From: Mesobacillus sp. AQ2
Lineage (GTDB): Bacteria; Bacillota; Bacilli; Bacillales; Cytobacillaceae
Direction: 5' to 3'
Assembly: GCF_030122805.1 (NCBI RefSeq)
Contig: NZ_CP126080.1
Span: forward strand, 2,795,001 to 2,859,000
DNA: 64,000 nt
The notes beneath the pieces were generated by a model that ran no database searches, was not told the DNA's origin, and was given only the letters and a program-made list of their open reading frames with translations. Shown in pieces: positions 33,865 through 43,926 of this stretch. Numbering within the stretch: position 1 is the stretch's first letter; every line of letters starts with the position of its first letter. The position numbers and the translations under genes were made by a program.

Positions 33865-36441
33865 TCATCTCCACCGGTCCTTTGGAGCACTGCGTTTCCT
33901 GTATCTTGCAGCATGACAGGCATCACATATCTGGTAAGGAGAGTCAGTGTGGATTCCCTTCCCGCAGTGCCTGCATTTCTTTTTATAATTTTTCACCTCT
34001 GCCTTTAAGAACTCATGTACTTCATCACTTAACTCTGTACGGACCCTTTCCCAATAAATAGCCTCTGTTTTTCTTCCCAGTTTATATAAAAACAAAAGGT
34101 GGAGTCCGATCGCTTTATAAGAAAGCTCGAGCTCTTCAAGACTGGCCGTTTTTACAGGAGGTTCAGGCAGCTCATATCCAGCAACAATCGCCTTGATCGT
34201 TTCCAGCCACTGTTCGATAAGCGCTGGCTCTCTCGATGAAAAAGGAAGATGCAGGAATCCGTATAGCTCCATCATTGGCAGCCTTGCCTCGATTTCGGTG
34301 TCCCTCACGTATTCATAAAGTTCTCTTTCTTCAGACAGAGAAGCTTTGTTTGTGCCCTTTGGGCTCTCGAACTGATCCCATAATTCGAAGAATACAGCCA
34401 GCGTTCGATGATACTTCTGGAACCTTTCAAAAATGGCTGAAGTAGGTGCGATAGAAAAGGTCTCTACAAGTTTATCCTCTTTTTCAAGCAGCCTGGACAT
34501 CAAGTCAATTTCTGAAGTGAAAGCCACTCTGCCTACATTGTAAATTCCCTTTCTTCCTGCACGGCCAGCGATTTGCTTGATTTCCTGGGAAGTCAGCCTC
34601 CTTCTCCTCGTTCCATCAAACTTTTCATTTTCAAGGAAGACGATTCTCCTGATCGGCAAATTCAATCCCATGCCAATAGCATCAGTAGCTACAACGACAC
34701 TTGTTTCTCCGTTGATGAATCGATCTATTTGCTTTTTCCTTGTTTCTGGCGGCATACTGCCATAAATCATGCTGACCTGGCGGCCGCTGTTTTGCAATTT
34801 AGCTGCATTTTCAAGCACCTGTTTCCGTGAGAAACAAACCAGTGCATCGCCCTTCTTGGTATTCTTAAGGCTGAATTCCTTGTTTTCGACCTGGAGAGGA
34901 ATTTCCCGGGTGTATTCATATATTTCTGCCACCCCATCATCGAGAAGATCCATCATCATTGCCTTGATATTTTTGCTGCCTATGATATGAACTTCCTCCG
35001 CATTTGCTTTTGTAATTGCTTTAAACCAGGAGAAGCCACGGTCCTTATCAGCAATCATCTGGGATTCATCAATGACCACTACATGGTAAAAGTCTTTTTC
35101 ATGGAACATTTCAACTGTACAGGAAATATGGTTTGCACCTGAAACTGGTTTCTCTTCTTCCCCTGTCTTTAATGAGCATGGAACGCCCTCAGCATTTAAT
35201 TTTTCGTATACCTCAAGTGCAAGCAACCGCAGAGGAGCGAGATAAAGGCCGCTTTTTGCTTGTTTCATCCGTTCAAGTGCCTGGTGGGTTTTGCCGGTAT
35301 TGGTTTCACCGATATGCAAAATGTACCGGACATTGCGCCTGAGTGAAGGGTTGTATTCCCTGCCGAAAATATCTTCCATCATTCGGGCTTCTTCTTCTCT
35401 TTTCCTTTCAAGTTCTGCCTGTTCTTCCACCCTCCTGCGCTTTCTTTCTGCCAGGTCCTTTTCATAAATTTCCTGATGAGTTTCATAATCAAATGTAATA
35501 TCCTGCAACCTTAAAAGATCACTGATATACTCTTCCTGAAGCTTATACATGAAACCGTCAATATAAATTTCGGCCAAATCACTGATGCTTCTCCAGATCT
35601 CAGGAATAGATAATGAATCGTCGAATGCAACTTGATAACCGTTGATTAATTCCTGGTCAAGACATTCCAGCACCTTCTCTGCTGCTATGCCTGAAAAATA
35701 TTCCAGTACCGCTTTTTCGAAATGATACTGGTAGGTTTCATACTCAAAATAATACCGGCCCCAGTGAGAGGTCTGATGAATTTGCCCTGTCAGCTCATCA
35801 AAAAAATCGGCCATTGTCCTGTAGTCTTCTGTGTTGAACGAACCAATCACCGTCAATTTTTCCTCGAGCATGAATGTGTCTATATCCTTGTATTTTGATT
35901 CTTCCTGAAAAATTCTTTTAAGCTCGACAGCCATACTATGTCTGATTCTTAAATAGGCAAGTTCCTGGAAATCATTTAAAACTGTCTGGGCATGTTGATA
36001 GATCGTTTCAATGATTTTGGCCTTTTTTTCAAGCAAGCGATCTTCTTCCTTTTTCTTCAGGAACTTCTTTCTTGATTGCTCGTACAAATCAGGCCAGTTG
36101 TCCTCACTGATGGCCGAAGCAATCCAATCTTTCGGGTCAAAAGGCTGATAGCTTCTTATTTCATTCCTGAAAAGCTTATTGATGAGTTTACGGTCGACAC
36201 CTTCAACAATATAATCCCGCTCACTTAAAAATTCCTTTTTATCACGCTTTGAAAAGTCATTTGTCGATTTCGTCAGCCAAACATTCAGCCAAATCTGGTT
36301 AATATATGTGGCTCTTGTTTTCAGGTATTCTTCCAATTCAGGAAGACTCTCTTGTTCGCCAAGGAATTTCGCAATGTCTTCCATGACCTTATTTTTCGTA
36401 TTCTCAACTGCTTGCTGATAAATTGTTTCAATTTGTTTCAT
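33865..36441 (-). CDS. SUV3-like DExH RNA helicase with C-terminal zinc finger
   Basis: From ATG 36441 (GAGGGGATCAGAT before it) the product has 858 residues. About 370 residues of helical N-terminus with a coiled coil precede the helicase core: motif I GETNTGKTHQAL, motif II VVIDESQM, motif VI-like IKQIAGRAGRKG. The DE(S/H)Q box and GxxxTGKT loop resemble SUV3/Hel112-type helicases that are known from mitochondrial RNA turnover. The C-terminus carries a CRHCGKGIH...CDACHA zinc ribbon. Possible role in RNA decay; not proven. Stands alone with its own terminator. Confidence 0.85.
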   Translation of the reverse strand: MKQIETIYQQAVENTKNKVMEDIAKFLGEQESLPELEEYLKTRATYINQIWLNVWLTKSTNDFSKRDKKEFLSERDYIVEGVDRKLINKLFRNEIRSYQPFDPKDWIASAISEDNWPDLYEQSRKKFLKKKEEDRLLEKKAKIIETIYQHAQTVLNDFQELAYLRIRHSMAVELKRIFQEESKYKDIDTFMLEEKLTVIGSFNTEDYRTMADFFDELTGQIHQTSHWGRYYFEYETYQYHFEKAVLEYFSGIAAEKVLECLDQELINGYQVAFDDSLSIPEIWRSISDLAEIYIDGFMYKLQEEYISDLLRLQDITFDYETHQEIYEKDLAERKRRRVEEQAELERKREEEARMMEDIFGREYNPSLRRNVRYILHIGETNTGKTHQALERMKQAKSGLYLAPLRLLALEVYEKLNAEGVPCSLKTGEEEKPVSGANHISCTVEMFHEKDFYHVVVIDESQMIADKDRGFSWFKAITKANAEEVHIIGSKNIKAMMMDLLDDGVAEIYEYTREIPLQVENKEFSLKNTKKGDALVCFSRKQVLENAAKLQNSGRQVSMIYGSMPPETRKKQIDRFINGETSVVVATDAIGMGLNLPIRRIVFLENEKFDGTRRRRLTSQEIKQIAGRAGRKGIYNVGRVAFTSEIDLMSRLLEKEDKLVETFSIAPTSAIFERFQKYHRTLAVFFELWDQFESPKGTNKASLSEERELYEYVRDTEIEARLPMMELYGFLHLPFSSREPALIEQWLETIKAIVAGYELPEPPVKTASLEELELSYKAIGLHLLFLYKLGRKTEAIYWERVRTELSDEVHEFLKAEVKNYKKKCRHCGKGIHTDSPYQICDACHAARYRKRSAPKDRWR

Positions 36442-36476
36442 ATCTGATCCCCTCAAGATTGCCTAATATAAATAAA

Positions 36477-36510
36477 AGGCCGCACAATTGGAATGTGCGT
36501 CCCTTCCATA
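36477..36510 (-). terminator. Terminator between the helicase and the 36547 gene
   Basis: Minus strand GCACATT, short loop, AATTGTGC then GGCCTTTTATTT; an imperfect stem. Confidence 0.5.
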
Positions 36511-36546
36511 TCCTATACTCTGTAAAATCAGAGGAATGGGGTGTTA

Positions 36547-36927
36547 CTATGCCTGCTTTACCTTTAACTTCTTCATTACCCTAGTAGAAATTTTCTTATC
36601 ATCCTTCGTAACAGACTTCGGTTTATAAGGCGATACAGGTTTAATCCCATCGTTATTTTCAATACTTAGAATTTCAAGGTAAAATGCTGTACTCTCCCGA
36701 TTGCCATTTAAATATCCCCTGAGGATTTTCATTTTCTCCGGAGTCCCTGTAAAATCACCTTGATAGTCCCATTCTATTTCATTTTCATATCTCGAATCCA
36801 TCTTTTCCTTTAATGCAAAAGCCTCTGACAATGCATCCTCAGGTGTCGAAAAATAGGATTTCGTCCTCCTAAGCCCCTTCTTTTTGCTGCCATCTCCAGC
36901 TTTTGCCTGATATAGTTTGATTAACAT
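36547..36927 (-). CDS. Small hypothetical protein, 126 aa
   Basis: Start ATG 36927 lies nine nt after GAGG (ATGAGGAAG separates them); longer frames reach 36981. The product opens MLIKLYQAKAGDGSKKKGLRRTKSYFSTPEDALSEAF, has EIEWDYQGDFTGTPEKMKILRGYL in the middle and a basic C-terminal tail (KKISTRVMKKLKVKQA). No transmembrane segment. Family not recognised. Confidence 0.6.
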   Translation of the reverse strand: MLIKLYQAKAGDGSKKKGLRRTKSYFSTPEDALSEAFALKEKMDSRYENEIEWDYQGDFTGTPEKMKILRGYLNGNRESTAFYLEILSIENNDGIKPVSPYKPKSVTKDDKKISTRVMKKLKVKQA

Positions 36928-37117
36928 CTTCCTCATCCTCTCTGGTTTGGTCTCACGCCTTCTCATGGTAAGTCGAAACACCAGAAGACCCGAGGAATTA
37001 CATATAATTCTAGTATACCCTTTTTCCCATCAGTTACCTATTAATAAGGAAATAAGCATTCAATAAACTTCTATAGTGACTATAAATAACTTCTGTCGGT
37101 CAGCCAAAATTAAAAAA

Positions 37118-37150
37118 TAAAGGAGCGTGGTTTTGACACACGCTCCCATA
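37118..37150 (-). terminator. Terminator of ppdK
   Basis: Minus strand GGAGCGTG, loop, CACGCTCC followed by TTTATTTTTT, directly after the stop at 37156. Confidence 0.85.
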
Positions 37151-37155
37151 ACTCA

Positions 37156-39828
37156 CTATTTAGCTGTTACAACTTCTTTTTCATTATTTTTTTCGTGACG
37201 GATTGTTGCCTGTGCAGCTGCAAGTCTTGCAAGCGGCACCCGGTAAGGAGAGCAGCTGACGTAGTCAAGTCCAGCATTATAGCAGAATTCAATCGAACTC
37301 TTCTCTCCGCCATGCTCCCCGCAAATTCCAGTCTTCAAACCAGGCTTTGATTTTCGGCCCAGTTCCACACCTGTCTCCACCAATTTGCCCACTCCCTCGC
37401 GATCAAGGACAGCAAATGGATTTTCAGGAAGGACTTTTTGCTCGATATATGCCTGAAGGAATTTGCCCTCTGCATCGTCACGGCTGTATCCGAAAGTCGT
37501 CTGTGTCAGGTCATTCGTCCCAAATGAGAAGAAGTCTGCTTCCTCAGCAATCTGATCAGCAGTCAGGGCTGCACGCGGGATTTCAATCATCGTTCCCACT
37601 GTATATTCGAACTCCTTGCCTGTTTCTTCTTTTATACTAAGTGCTGCTGCATTTACAAGTTCACGCATTTCTTTCAGTTCATTCACATGGCCGACTAGCG
37701 GAATCATGATTTCAGGCTTCGCCTCGATTCCTTTATCAGCCAGTTTCGCTACTGCATAAAAGATTGCTCTAGCCTGCATTTCATATATTTCAGGATGGAT
37801 CATTCCAAGTCGGCAGCCGCGATGGCCAAGCATCGGATTAAACTCATCAAGCTGGCGCACTTTCTTCAGCAATGCTTCTTTTTCCTTAAGTTCCTTTGAT
37901 TCCGGGTCTAAGATTTGAAGTTTTGTAATCTCCACCAAAAGTTCTTCTTTATCAGGAAGGAACTCATGCAATGGAGGGTCAAGCAAGCGAATCGTTACAG
38001 GCAGTCCCTGCATCACTTCCAGAATTCCTTCAAAATCTCCCTGCTGCATCGGCAGGAGTTCATCCAAAGCAGCGTTCCGCTCTTCAAATGTTTCTGCCAG
38101 GATCATCTTCTGAACAATCGGCACCCTTGCAGCGTCCATGAACATATGCTCTGTACGGCAAAGACCAATGCCGCCAGCTCCAAATTCCAGAGCTTTCGCG
38201 GAATCCTCAGGATTATCTGCATTCGCGCGGACGCCAATTTTACGCTCCTCATCTGCCCATGACAGTAATAATTGGAACTCCGCAGATAACTCAGGTTCAA
38301 TCATCGGGATTTCGCCGAGCATGATTTCTCCTGTTCCCCCATCAATCGTGATGATATCCCCATGGTTCACGGTAATTTCACCGACTCGGAACTGCTTTTC
38401 GTGTAAATCGATTTTCATCGCTTCGCATCCGCAAATACATGCTTTACCCATTCCGCGAGCAACTACTGCAGCGTGACTAGTCATACCGCCACGGCTGGTT
38501 ACGACAGCCTGGGCGGAAATGATGCCATGGATATCATCAGGAGTGGTTTCGGGACGCACCAGGATGACCTTTTGGCCTTCATTTGCCAGCAGCTCTGCTT
38601 CATCTGCATCAAAAACAACCTTGCCAGTTGCTGCACCAGGTGATGCAGGAAGGCCTTTAGCCAGCTGGTTGCGTTCATAATTCTCGTCAATCCTGCGGTG
38701 AAGTAGCTGGTCAAGCTGTTCAGGATCAACACGGAGCAGGGCAGTCTTTTTATCAATGATTCCTTCTTTCACAAGTTCTGTTGCAATACGGATAGCAGCC
38801 TGCGCGGTGCGTTTCCCTGTACGTGTCTGAAGGATGAAAAGCTCACCGCGTTCAACAGTAAATTCAATATCCTGCATGTCCTCGTAATGCTGTTCAAGCC
38901 GGTTGCAAGTGTCAACGAATTGCTGATAAACAGCAGGCATTTCATCTTTTAATGTCTGGATTGGCTGAGGAGTCCGTATGCCTGCCACAACATCTTCTCC
39001 CTGAGCGTTGATCAAGTATTCTCCATACAGAATGCTTTCGCCTGTGGATGGGTCCCTAGTAAAAGCAACACCAGTTCCTGAATCGTCTCCCATGTTCCCG
39101 AATACCATGCTCTGGATATTTACCGCTGTGCCTAAATGTGATGGAATTTTGTTCAAACGGCGGTAAACAATCGCCCGTTGATTGTTCCATGAGTCAAAAA
39201 CTGCGTTGATCGACAGGAATAGCTGCTCTTTTGGATCCTGCGGAAACGGCTTCCTCGTATGCTTTGTCACGATATTCTTATATCCTTCGATTACTTCCTT
39301 CCAATCTTCTGCAGTCATCTCAGGGTCTGAATTATAGCCTTTCGCTTCTCTTGTTTCTTCCAGTAATCGCTCGAAGAAGAAAACATCAACATCGAGGACA
39401 ACATCACTGAACATCTGAATGAAGCGGCGAAAGGAATCGTACGCAAAACGCGGGTTGTTTGTAAGCTTCGCCATTCCTTCAACTGTCTCATCATTCATGC
39501 CAAGGTTCAGGATTGTATCCATCATTCCCGGCATTGAGAATACTGCGCCAGAGCGTACAGAGACTAGCAGGGGATTCTCCGGATTACCAAGTTCCTTTCC
39601 AGTTTTCTTTTCAAGCTCACCGAGTGCTTCGAGAACCTGTGCCTGAACTTCTGCCGGGATAGTCTTCCCCTCATCGTAATAGGAGTTGCACGCTTCTGTC
39701 GAAATCGTGAATCCGAAAGGTACCGGAAGACCGATACGTGTCATTTCCGCCAGGTTTGCACCCTTCCCACCCAGTTTTTCTTTCATTCCGCTGTTTCCTT
39801 CATTAAAAAGATACACAAATTTAGACAT
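37156..39828 (-). CDS. ppdK: Pyruvate, phosphate dikinase
   Basis: Interconverts pyruvate + ATP + Pi and phosphoenolpyruvate + AMP + PPi. ATG at 39828 with GAGGAG eight nt upstream gives 890 residues. Domains: N-terminal ATP-grasp (about 1-340, KLGGKGANLAEMTRIGLPVP), the swivelling phospho-His domain (TSRGGMTSHAAVVARGMGK, residue H in MTSHAA near 455) and the PEP/pyruvate-binding TIM barrel at the C-terminus (GICGEHGGEKSSIEF). It starts 4 nt downstream of the PDRP stop, so translation is coupled with that regulator. Confidence 0.97.
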   Translation of the reverse strand: MSKFVYLFNEGNSGMKEKLGGKGANLAEMTRIGLPVPFGFTISTEACNSYYDEGKTIPAEVQAQVLEALGELEKKTGKELGNPENPLLVSVRSGAVFSMPGMMDTILNLGMNDETVEGMAKLTNNPRFAYDSFRRFIQMFSDVVLDVDVFFFERLLEETREAKGYNSDPEMTAEDWKEVIEGYKNIVTKHTRKPFPQDPKEQLFLSINAVFDSWNNQRAIVYRRLNKIPSHLGTAVNIQSMVFGNMGDDSGTGVAFTRDPSTGESILYGEYLINAQGEDVVAGIRTPQPIQTLKDEMPAVYQQFVDTCNRLEQHYEDMQDIEFTVERGELFILQTRTGKRTAQAAIRIATELVKEGIIDKKTALLRVDPEQLDQLLHRRIDENYERNQLAKGLPASPGAATGKVVFDADEAELLANEGQKVILVRPETTPDDIHGIISAQAVVTSRGGMTSHAAVVARGMGKACICGCEAMKIDLHEKQFRVGEITVNHGDIITIDGGTGEIMLGEIPMIEPELSAEFQLLLSWADEERKIGVRANADNPEDSAKALEFGAGGIGLCRTEHMFMDAARVPIVQKMILAETFEERNAALDELLPMQQGDFEGILEVMQGLPVTIRLLDPPLHEFLPDKEELLVEITKLQILDPESKELKEKEALLKKVRQLDEFNPMLGHRGCRLGMIHPEIYEMQARAIFYAVAKLADKGIEAKPEIMIPLVGHVNELKEMRELVNAAALSIKEETGKEFEYTVGTMIEIPRAALTADQIAEEADFFSFGTNDLTQTTFGYSRDDAEGKFLQAYIEQKVLPENPFAVLDREGVGKLVETGVELGRKSKPGLKTGICGEHGGEKSSIEFCYNAGLDYVSCSPYRVPLARLAAAQATIRHEKNNEKEVVTAK

Positions 39829-39832
39829 TCGC

Positions 39833-40645
39833 TTAACTCCTCTCACTTTTTAGAATATCAAGTATCAGTCCTGCTGTTTCTTCAATGGCCTTATTGGAAA
39901 CATTGATGACCGGGCAGCCAACACGTTTCATGATTTTTTCAGCGTAATCCAGCTCTTCGAGAATTCGCTCATAGCTGGCATAATTCGCCCTGGCTCCAAG
40001 TCCGAGCGCCTTCAGCCTTTCCGTCCTGATTTCGTTCAGCTTATCCGGTGAAATGATCAAACCTACACATTTGCTTCTTGGAATCTGGAATAATTCATCC
40101 GGCGGTTTGACCTCCGGTACGATCGGTACATTGGCTACTTTGTAGCGCTTATGTGCCAGGTACATTGACAATGGGGTTTTCGATGTTCTGGAAACACCGA
40201 CCAAAACAATGTCTGCCCTCAATATCCCGCGCGGATCACGGCCATCATCATACTTTACGGCAAATTCGATGGCTTCGATCTTGCGGAAATATTCATCGTC
40301 CAATTTACGCATCATGCCGGGACGATGGTTAGGCTCTTTGTTGAACTTCTTTTCAAACGCGTTCATAAGTGGATTCAACAAATCAACTGCGTAAATCCCC
40401 TCTTCTTTTGCTCTCCGGTCCAGATAGGCTTTTAGGGCGGGTACGACAATGGTATATGCGATGATTGAATGTCCTTGCCTGGCCATCATCAAAATGTCCT
40501 CAATGTCTTCCTCATCCTCAACATATGAATTCCTTCTTATATCAACCTGCCCGCCGTTAAACTGTGTTGCCACAGCTTTAACTACAAATTCTGCTGTTTC
40601 CCCGACTGAGTCGGATACCACATAGACAACTTCCTTCATATCCAA
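39833..40645 (-). CDS. PPDK regulatory protein (pyruvate phosphate dikinase kinase/phosphorylase)
   Basis: A 270-residue member of the DUF299/PSRP family (YqfL in B. subtilis, PpsR in E. coli). The P-loop-like LVGVSRTSKTPLSMYLA (about residues 147-163) is intact, and the SDSVGETAEFV opening and VINVSNKAIEETAG C-terminus are standard. It uses ADP to phosphorylate a threonine in PPDK, inactivating it, and Pi to reverse this. Start is TTG 40645 or, better, ATG 40639. Gap to ccpN 14 nt. Confidence 0.95.
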   Translation of the reverse strand: MDMKEVVYVVSDSVGETAEFVVKAVATQFNGGQVDIRRNSYVEDEEDIEDILMMARQGHSIIAYTIVVPALKAYLDRRAKEEGIYAVDLLNPLMNAFEKKFNKEPNHRPGMMRKLDDEYFRKIEAIEFAVKYDDGRDPRGILRADIVLVGVSRTSKTPLSMYLAHKRYKVANVPIVPEVKPPDELFQIPRSKCVGLIISPDKLNEIRTERLKALGLGARANYASYERILEELDYAEKIMKRVGCPVINVSNKAIEETAGLILDILKSERS

Positions 40646-40659
40646 AGTGCGCTCACTTC

Positions 40660-41313
40660 CTAGACAGATTTTTGCTCTGCGATTTCTAAATATACCTTGG
40701 TTATCGTTGTTTTGGTTATTCGCCCGATAACCTCATATGAATCGGGGTTGCTGCTGAGTTCACGTACAACAGGGAGAGAATCGATTCTATTCGTCACCAG
40801 TTTCCTGGCAGCCTGCAGCAGCGTTTCTTCAGGTTTTACCGTTATGATGTTAGGCATCCTCGTCATGATGACGCTTACAGGAAGATCTTCGAGGTTCTTG
40901 TTTCCAATCGCAGCCCTCAGTAAATCCTTTCTCGAAATGACTCCAGCCAGGCAACCCTCTGAATCAACAGCATACAAAGTCCCGACATCCTCAAGGAACA
41001 TCTGGACGATCGCATCATATACAGAGGAAGATTTTTGCACCACAATTGGATGGCCTTTATAATCCTTCACCTTCAAATTCAGTACCTCTGTCGGTTCGAA
41101 TAATCTCTCTTTATCCTTATTGAAAAAATAGCCGACTCTTGGCCTCGCTTCAAGACTTCCTGCCATTGTAAGGATTGCCAGATCGGGACGAAGGGTTGCC
41201 CGTGTCAGCTTCAGTTTTTCGGCAATCTGCTCCCCGGTAATCGGGCCATCCTCTTTTACAATTTGAACGATTTCTTCCTGCCGTTTTGTTAGTTTAATAG
41301 AACTCACCACCAA
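40660..41313 (-). CDS. ccpN: CcpN-like transcriptional repressor (HTH + CBS domains)
   Basis: N-terminal winged helix (RQEEIVQIVKEDGPITGEQIAEKLKLTRATLRPDLAILT, residues about 9-47) and two CBS domains (about 75-215: VVQKSSSVYDAIVQMFLEDVGTLYAVD and MTRMPNIITVKPEETLLQAARKLV). In B. subtilis CcpN represses gluconeogenic genes (gapB, pckA) on glucose and is followed by yqfL; here the operon extends to ppdK. TTG at 41313 is one of several close start options (TTG-GTG-GTG). The 41314-41591 gap holds AT-rich promoter DNA and the ExoA terminator. Confidence 0.92.
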   Translation of the reverse strand: MVVSSIKLTKRQEEIVQIVKEDGPITGEQIAEKLKLTRATLRPDLAILTMAGSLEARPRVGYFFNKDKERLFEPTEVLNLKVKDYKGHPIVVQKSSSVYDAIVQMFLEDVGTLYAVDSEGCLAGVISRKDLLRAAIGNKNLEDLPVSVIMTRMPNIITVKPEETLLQAARKLVTNRIDSLPVVRELSSNPDSYEVIGRITKTTITKVYLEIAEQKSV

Positions 41314-41548
41314 CGTACCCCCAATAATAATTATGTAACATTATCAAGGATTTTTTAAATGTGTTATCCTTATTAATTTATAGTATATAACATTTAATGA
41401 AAAATCAAAAGAAAAGGTTTTAATTTTTATAGTTTTCTTTTAAAAATGCTGCCTTTAAATGGTTTATCACTGTTATTAGGTTTGGAATTAGGTCATACTG
41501 TTTAAATTTCCGCATCCTCTTAAACACTTCGATGTCTGTATAATACAA

Positions 41549-41580
41549 AAAATCCCCTGTAACACTACCCAGGGGATTCT
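41549..41580 (-). terminator. Terminator of exoA
   Basis: Minus strand CCCCTGG, loop TAGTGTTA, CAGGGG followed by ATTTTTT, right after the stop at 41592. Confidence 0.8.
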
Positions 41581-41591
41581 AGCTATAGGCC

Positions 41592-42347
41592 TTATACATT
41601 CAATTCGAGTGTCACAGGACAGTGGTCGCTGCCCATTATTAAACATTCTGCTCCTGCTTGATGAATGGCAGGCGCCAGTTTTTCTGAAACAATGAAGTAA
41701 TCAATGCGCCAGCCTATATTCCTTTCTCTCACTTTACTCATATAAGACCACCAGGTGTATACATCCTTGGCATCAGGATAAAGGTATCGGAAAGAATCAA
41801 CAAAACCACTGTTCAGGAGTTGAGTCATCTTCCCGCGTTCTTCGTCGGTAAACCCGGAATTCCCTCGATTCGATTTAGGGTTTTTCAGGTCGTGGTCATG
41901 GTGGGCGACATTCAGGTCTCCGGTCAGGACAACTGGCTTTTCCTTTTCCAATTCGAGCATGTAATCCCTAAGCTTGTCTTCCCAGGATAAACGATAGCCG
42001 AGGCGGGCAAGATCACGCTGAGAGTTCGGCGTATAAACATTGATAAGATAAAACTGATCAAACTCAACGGTAATTGCCCTGCCCTCATGATCATGTTCGG
42101 CTGATCCGATGCCGTATTTTACTGATATAGGCTTTTGTCTGGTGAAAACAGCGGTACCAGAATACCCTTTCTTTTCAGCATAGTTCCAGTACTGGTGATA
42201 CCCTTCCATTTCAAGGCTTATCTGGCCTTCCTGCAGTTTGGTTTCCTGAATGCAAAATACATCCGCCCCCGCATCCCGGAAGAAATCCAAAAACCCTTTC
42301 CGGGCACAAGCCCTTATGCCGTTCACGTTCCATGATACTAATTTCAT
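41592..42347 (-). CDS. exoA: Exodeoxyribonuclease III (AP endonuclease family 1)
   Basis: Removes abasic sites and 3' blocks in base-excision repair. The 251-residue sequence begins MKLVSWNVNGIRACARKGF, with catalytic motifs IQETKLQEG (metal Glu), DLNVAHHDHDLKNPKSN and SDHCPVTLEL (final His). Length and all three motifs fit ExoA of Bacillus. Single gene. Confidence 0.96.
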   Translation of the reverse strand: MKLVSWNVNGIRACARKGFLDFFRDAGADVFCIQETKLQEGQISLEMEGYHQYWNYAEKKGYSGTAVFTRQKPISVKYGIGSAEHDHEGRAITVEFDQFYLINVYTPNSQRDLARLGYRLSWEDKLRDYMLELEKEKPVVLTGDLNVAHHDHDLKNPKSNRGNSGFTDEERGKMTQLLNSGFVDSFRYLYPDAKDVYTWWSYMSKVRERNIGWRIDYFIVSEKLAPAIHQAGAECLIMGSDHCPVTLELNV

Positions 42348-42404
42348 AAACCACTTTCTCCTCGATTATTATTCTGCCTTGCAGAAAACTTGTATTCTCC
42401 TATT

Positions 42405-43814
42405 CTAACAGTCTTCGATCAGCGATTCTAATACTGCGATTCCCTTAACAATATCTTTAACCCGAGCGTTGGCAAATGAAAGCCGGAAGTGCAGGCTTCT
42501 TTGGTTCGTGTAAATCCTGCCGGGATTGATCAGCACCCCATTCGCAAGTGCCTTGCGGTATAAGTCAGCCAAAGAGATTTCCTGCTTTATTTTAACCCAT
42601 ATGAAAAAACCGCCTGCAGGATGTTCCCACTCAGCATATCGGCTCAAGTGCTGTTCCAGTGCTTGCAGCACTGCATTCCTCCGTATTTTCAGATGCTTCC
42701 TGACCTCTGTGACATGCTTCTCGTAAAGTCCGCTTGAAAGCCATTCTGCCGCTGCTCTTTGGGAAAGGGAACTTGTGCCATAGTCTGTTTGCATTTTCAG
42801 GTCTGCCAGGCGGTCAATGACAGCTTCAGGGCCTACTAGCCACCCAATTCTCAATCCCGGATTCAGGCTCTTTGACAGGCTGCCTAAGTATAAAACATTG
42901 CCATGCCTATCGTGGGATTTGATTGGCATAGGGGGAGGACTGTCGAGCCATAAATCACCGTACACATCATCTTCAATTATTGGGATCTGGGCATTTTCCG
43001 CCAAACTCAACAATTCCCGTCTTCTTTTTTCCCCCATCAATGCCCCTGTTGGATTATGGAAGGTGGGATGACAATAAAGCACTGAGTTCTTGCTTGGGTG
43101 GATCTTTTCTATCTTCCCGGGAATGATGCCCTCATGGTCAATCGGAACTCCCTGAAGCTGCATTCCTGCGGATTGGAAGGTCGATAAAGAATTCACATAG
43201 GATGGAGTTTCCAGTAACACTGTTGATCCTCTTTCCAGCAGCCCAATCGAAATAAGGTGTAGTGCTTGCAAAGCACCAGAAACAATAAGGATTGAGGACG
43301 AAGAAGTATTGATCCCTTTTTGACTAAGGTATTTGGCAATTTCATCCCTCAACTGTGGATTCCCCTTCGGTTCCTCGTAGCCAAAAGGTTCAAGATTTTG
43401 TCCTACTTTCGTTATAACAGCCCTCATCTCCTCAAGAGGGAATAAGTCTTTTGAAAGCTCTCCCTTGCTTAGCTGAATCAAGCCTTCATTGGATTCTGCC
43501 TGGTTTATTGCCTGGACTGTTGGCATGCTTGCCTGATGAGTACCCAGTCCTACCTGTTCATTCCAGTTCAATGGAGGTTCCGATCGCATAAGTGTCCATG
43601 TGTTGTTGACAACAATTGTTCCCATCCCTGTTTTCCCTTCGATCAGGCCATCGGCGGCCATTTCATCCAACGCTGTCACAATCGTGCTCCTGTTTACTCC
43701 GAATTGACTGGCGAGAGCGCGCTGGCTCGGCAGCCTGCTGCCAACCGGCCAAGTACCATTCGTAATCTGTTCTTTTATATAATCTTTAATCATCTTGTAC
43801 TTCGGTGCTTTCAT
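42405..43814 (-). CDS. MocR-type GntR/aminotransferase transcriptional regulator
   Basis: N-terminal GntR winged helix (about residues 1-75: YIKEQITNGTWPVGSRLPSQRALA, the HTH) joined to a full aminotransferase I domain (about 110-460) with the PLP lysine in YLGSLSKSLNPGLRIGWLVG. This is the MocR/PdxR class, in which PLP acts as effector. It is divergently placed to the EamA transporter (ycxD/ycxC-like pair), with 112 bp between, so it probably regulates that exporter and itself. Confidence 0.92.
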   Translation of the reverse strand: MKAPKYKMIKDYIKEQITNGTWPVGSRLPSQRALASQFGVNRSTIVTALDEMAADGLIEGKTGMGTIVVNNTWTLMRSEPPLNWNEQVGLGTHQASMPTVQAINQAESNEGLIQLSKGELSKDLFPLEEMRAVITKVGQNLEPFGYEEPKGNPQLRDEIAKYLSQKGINTSSSSILIVSGALQALHLISIGLLERGSTVLLETPSYVNSLSTFQSAGMQLQGVPIDHEGIIPGKIEKIHPSKNSVLYCHPTFHNPTGALMGEKRRRELLSLAENAQIPIIEDDVYGDLWLDSPPPMPIKSHDRHGNVLYLGSLSKSLNPGLRIGWLVGPEAVIDRLADLKMQTDYGTSSLSQRAAAEWLSSGLYEKHVTEVRKHLKIRRNAVLQALEQHLSRYAEWEHPAGGFFIWVKIKQEISLADLYRKALANGVLINPGRIYTNQRSLHFRLSFANARVKDIVKGIAVLESLIEDC

Positions 43815-43926
43815 TCACAGGCTCCATTCAAAATTGGTTGGTTTCAATATACCCCTATTGGTTGGATACATTTTACCAAGTCCCGATTATATTTAAAAGA
43901 CATAAGGTTAATAAGGATTAAATTGG

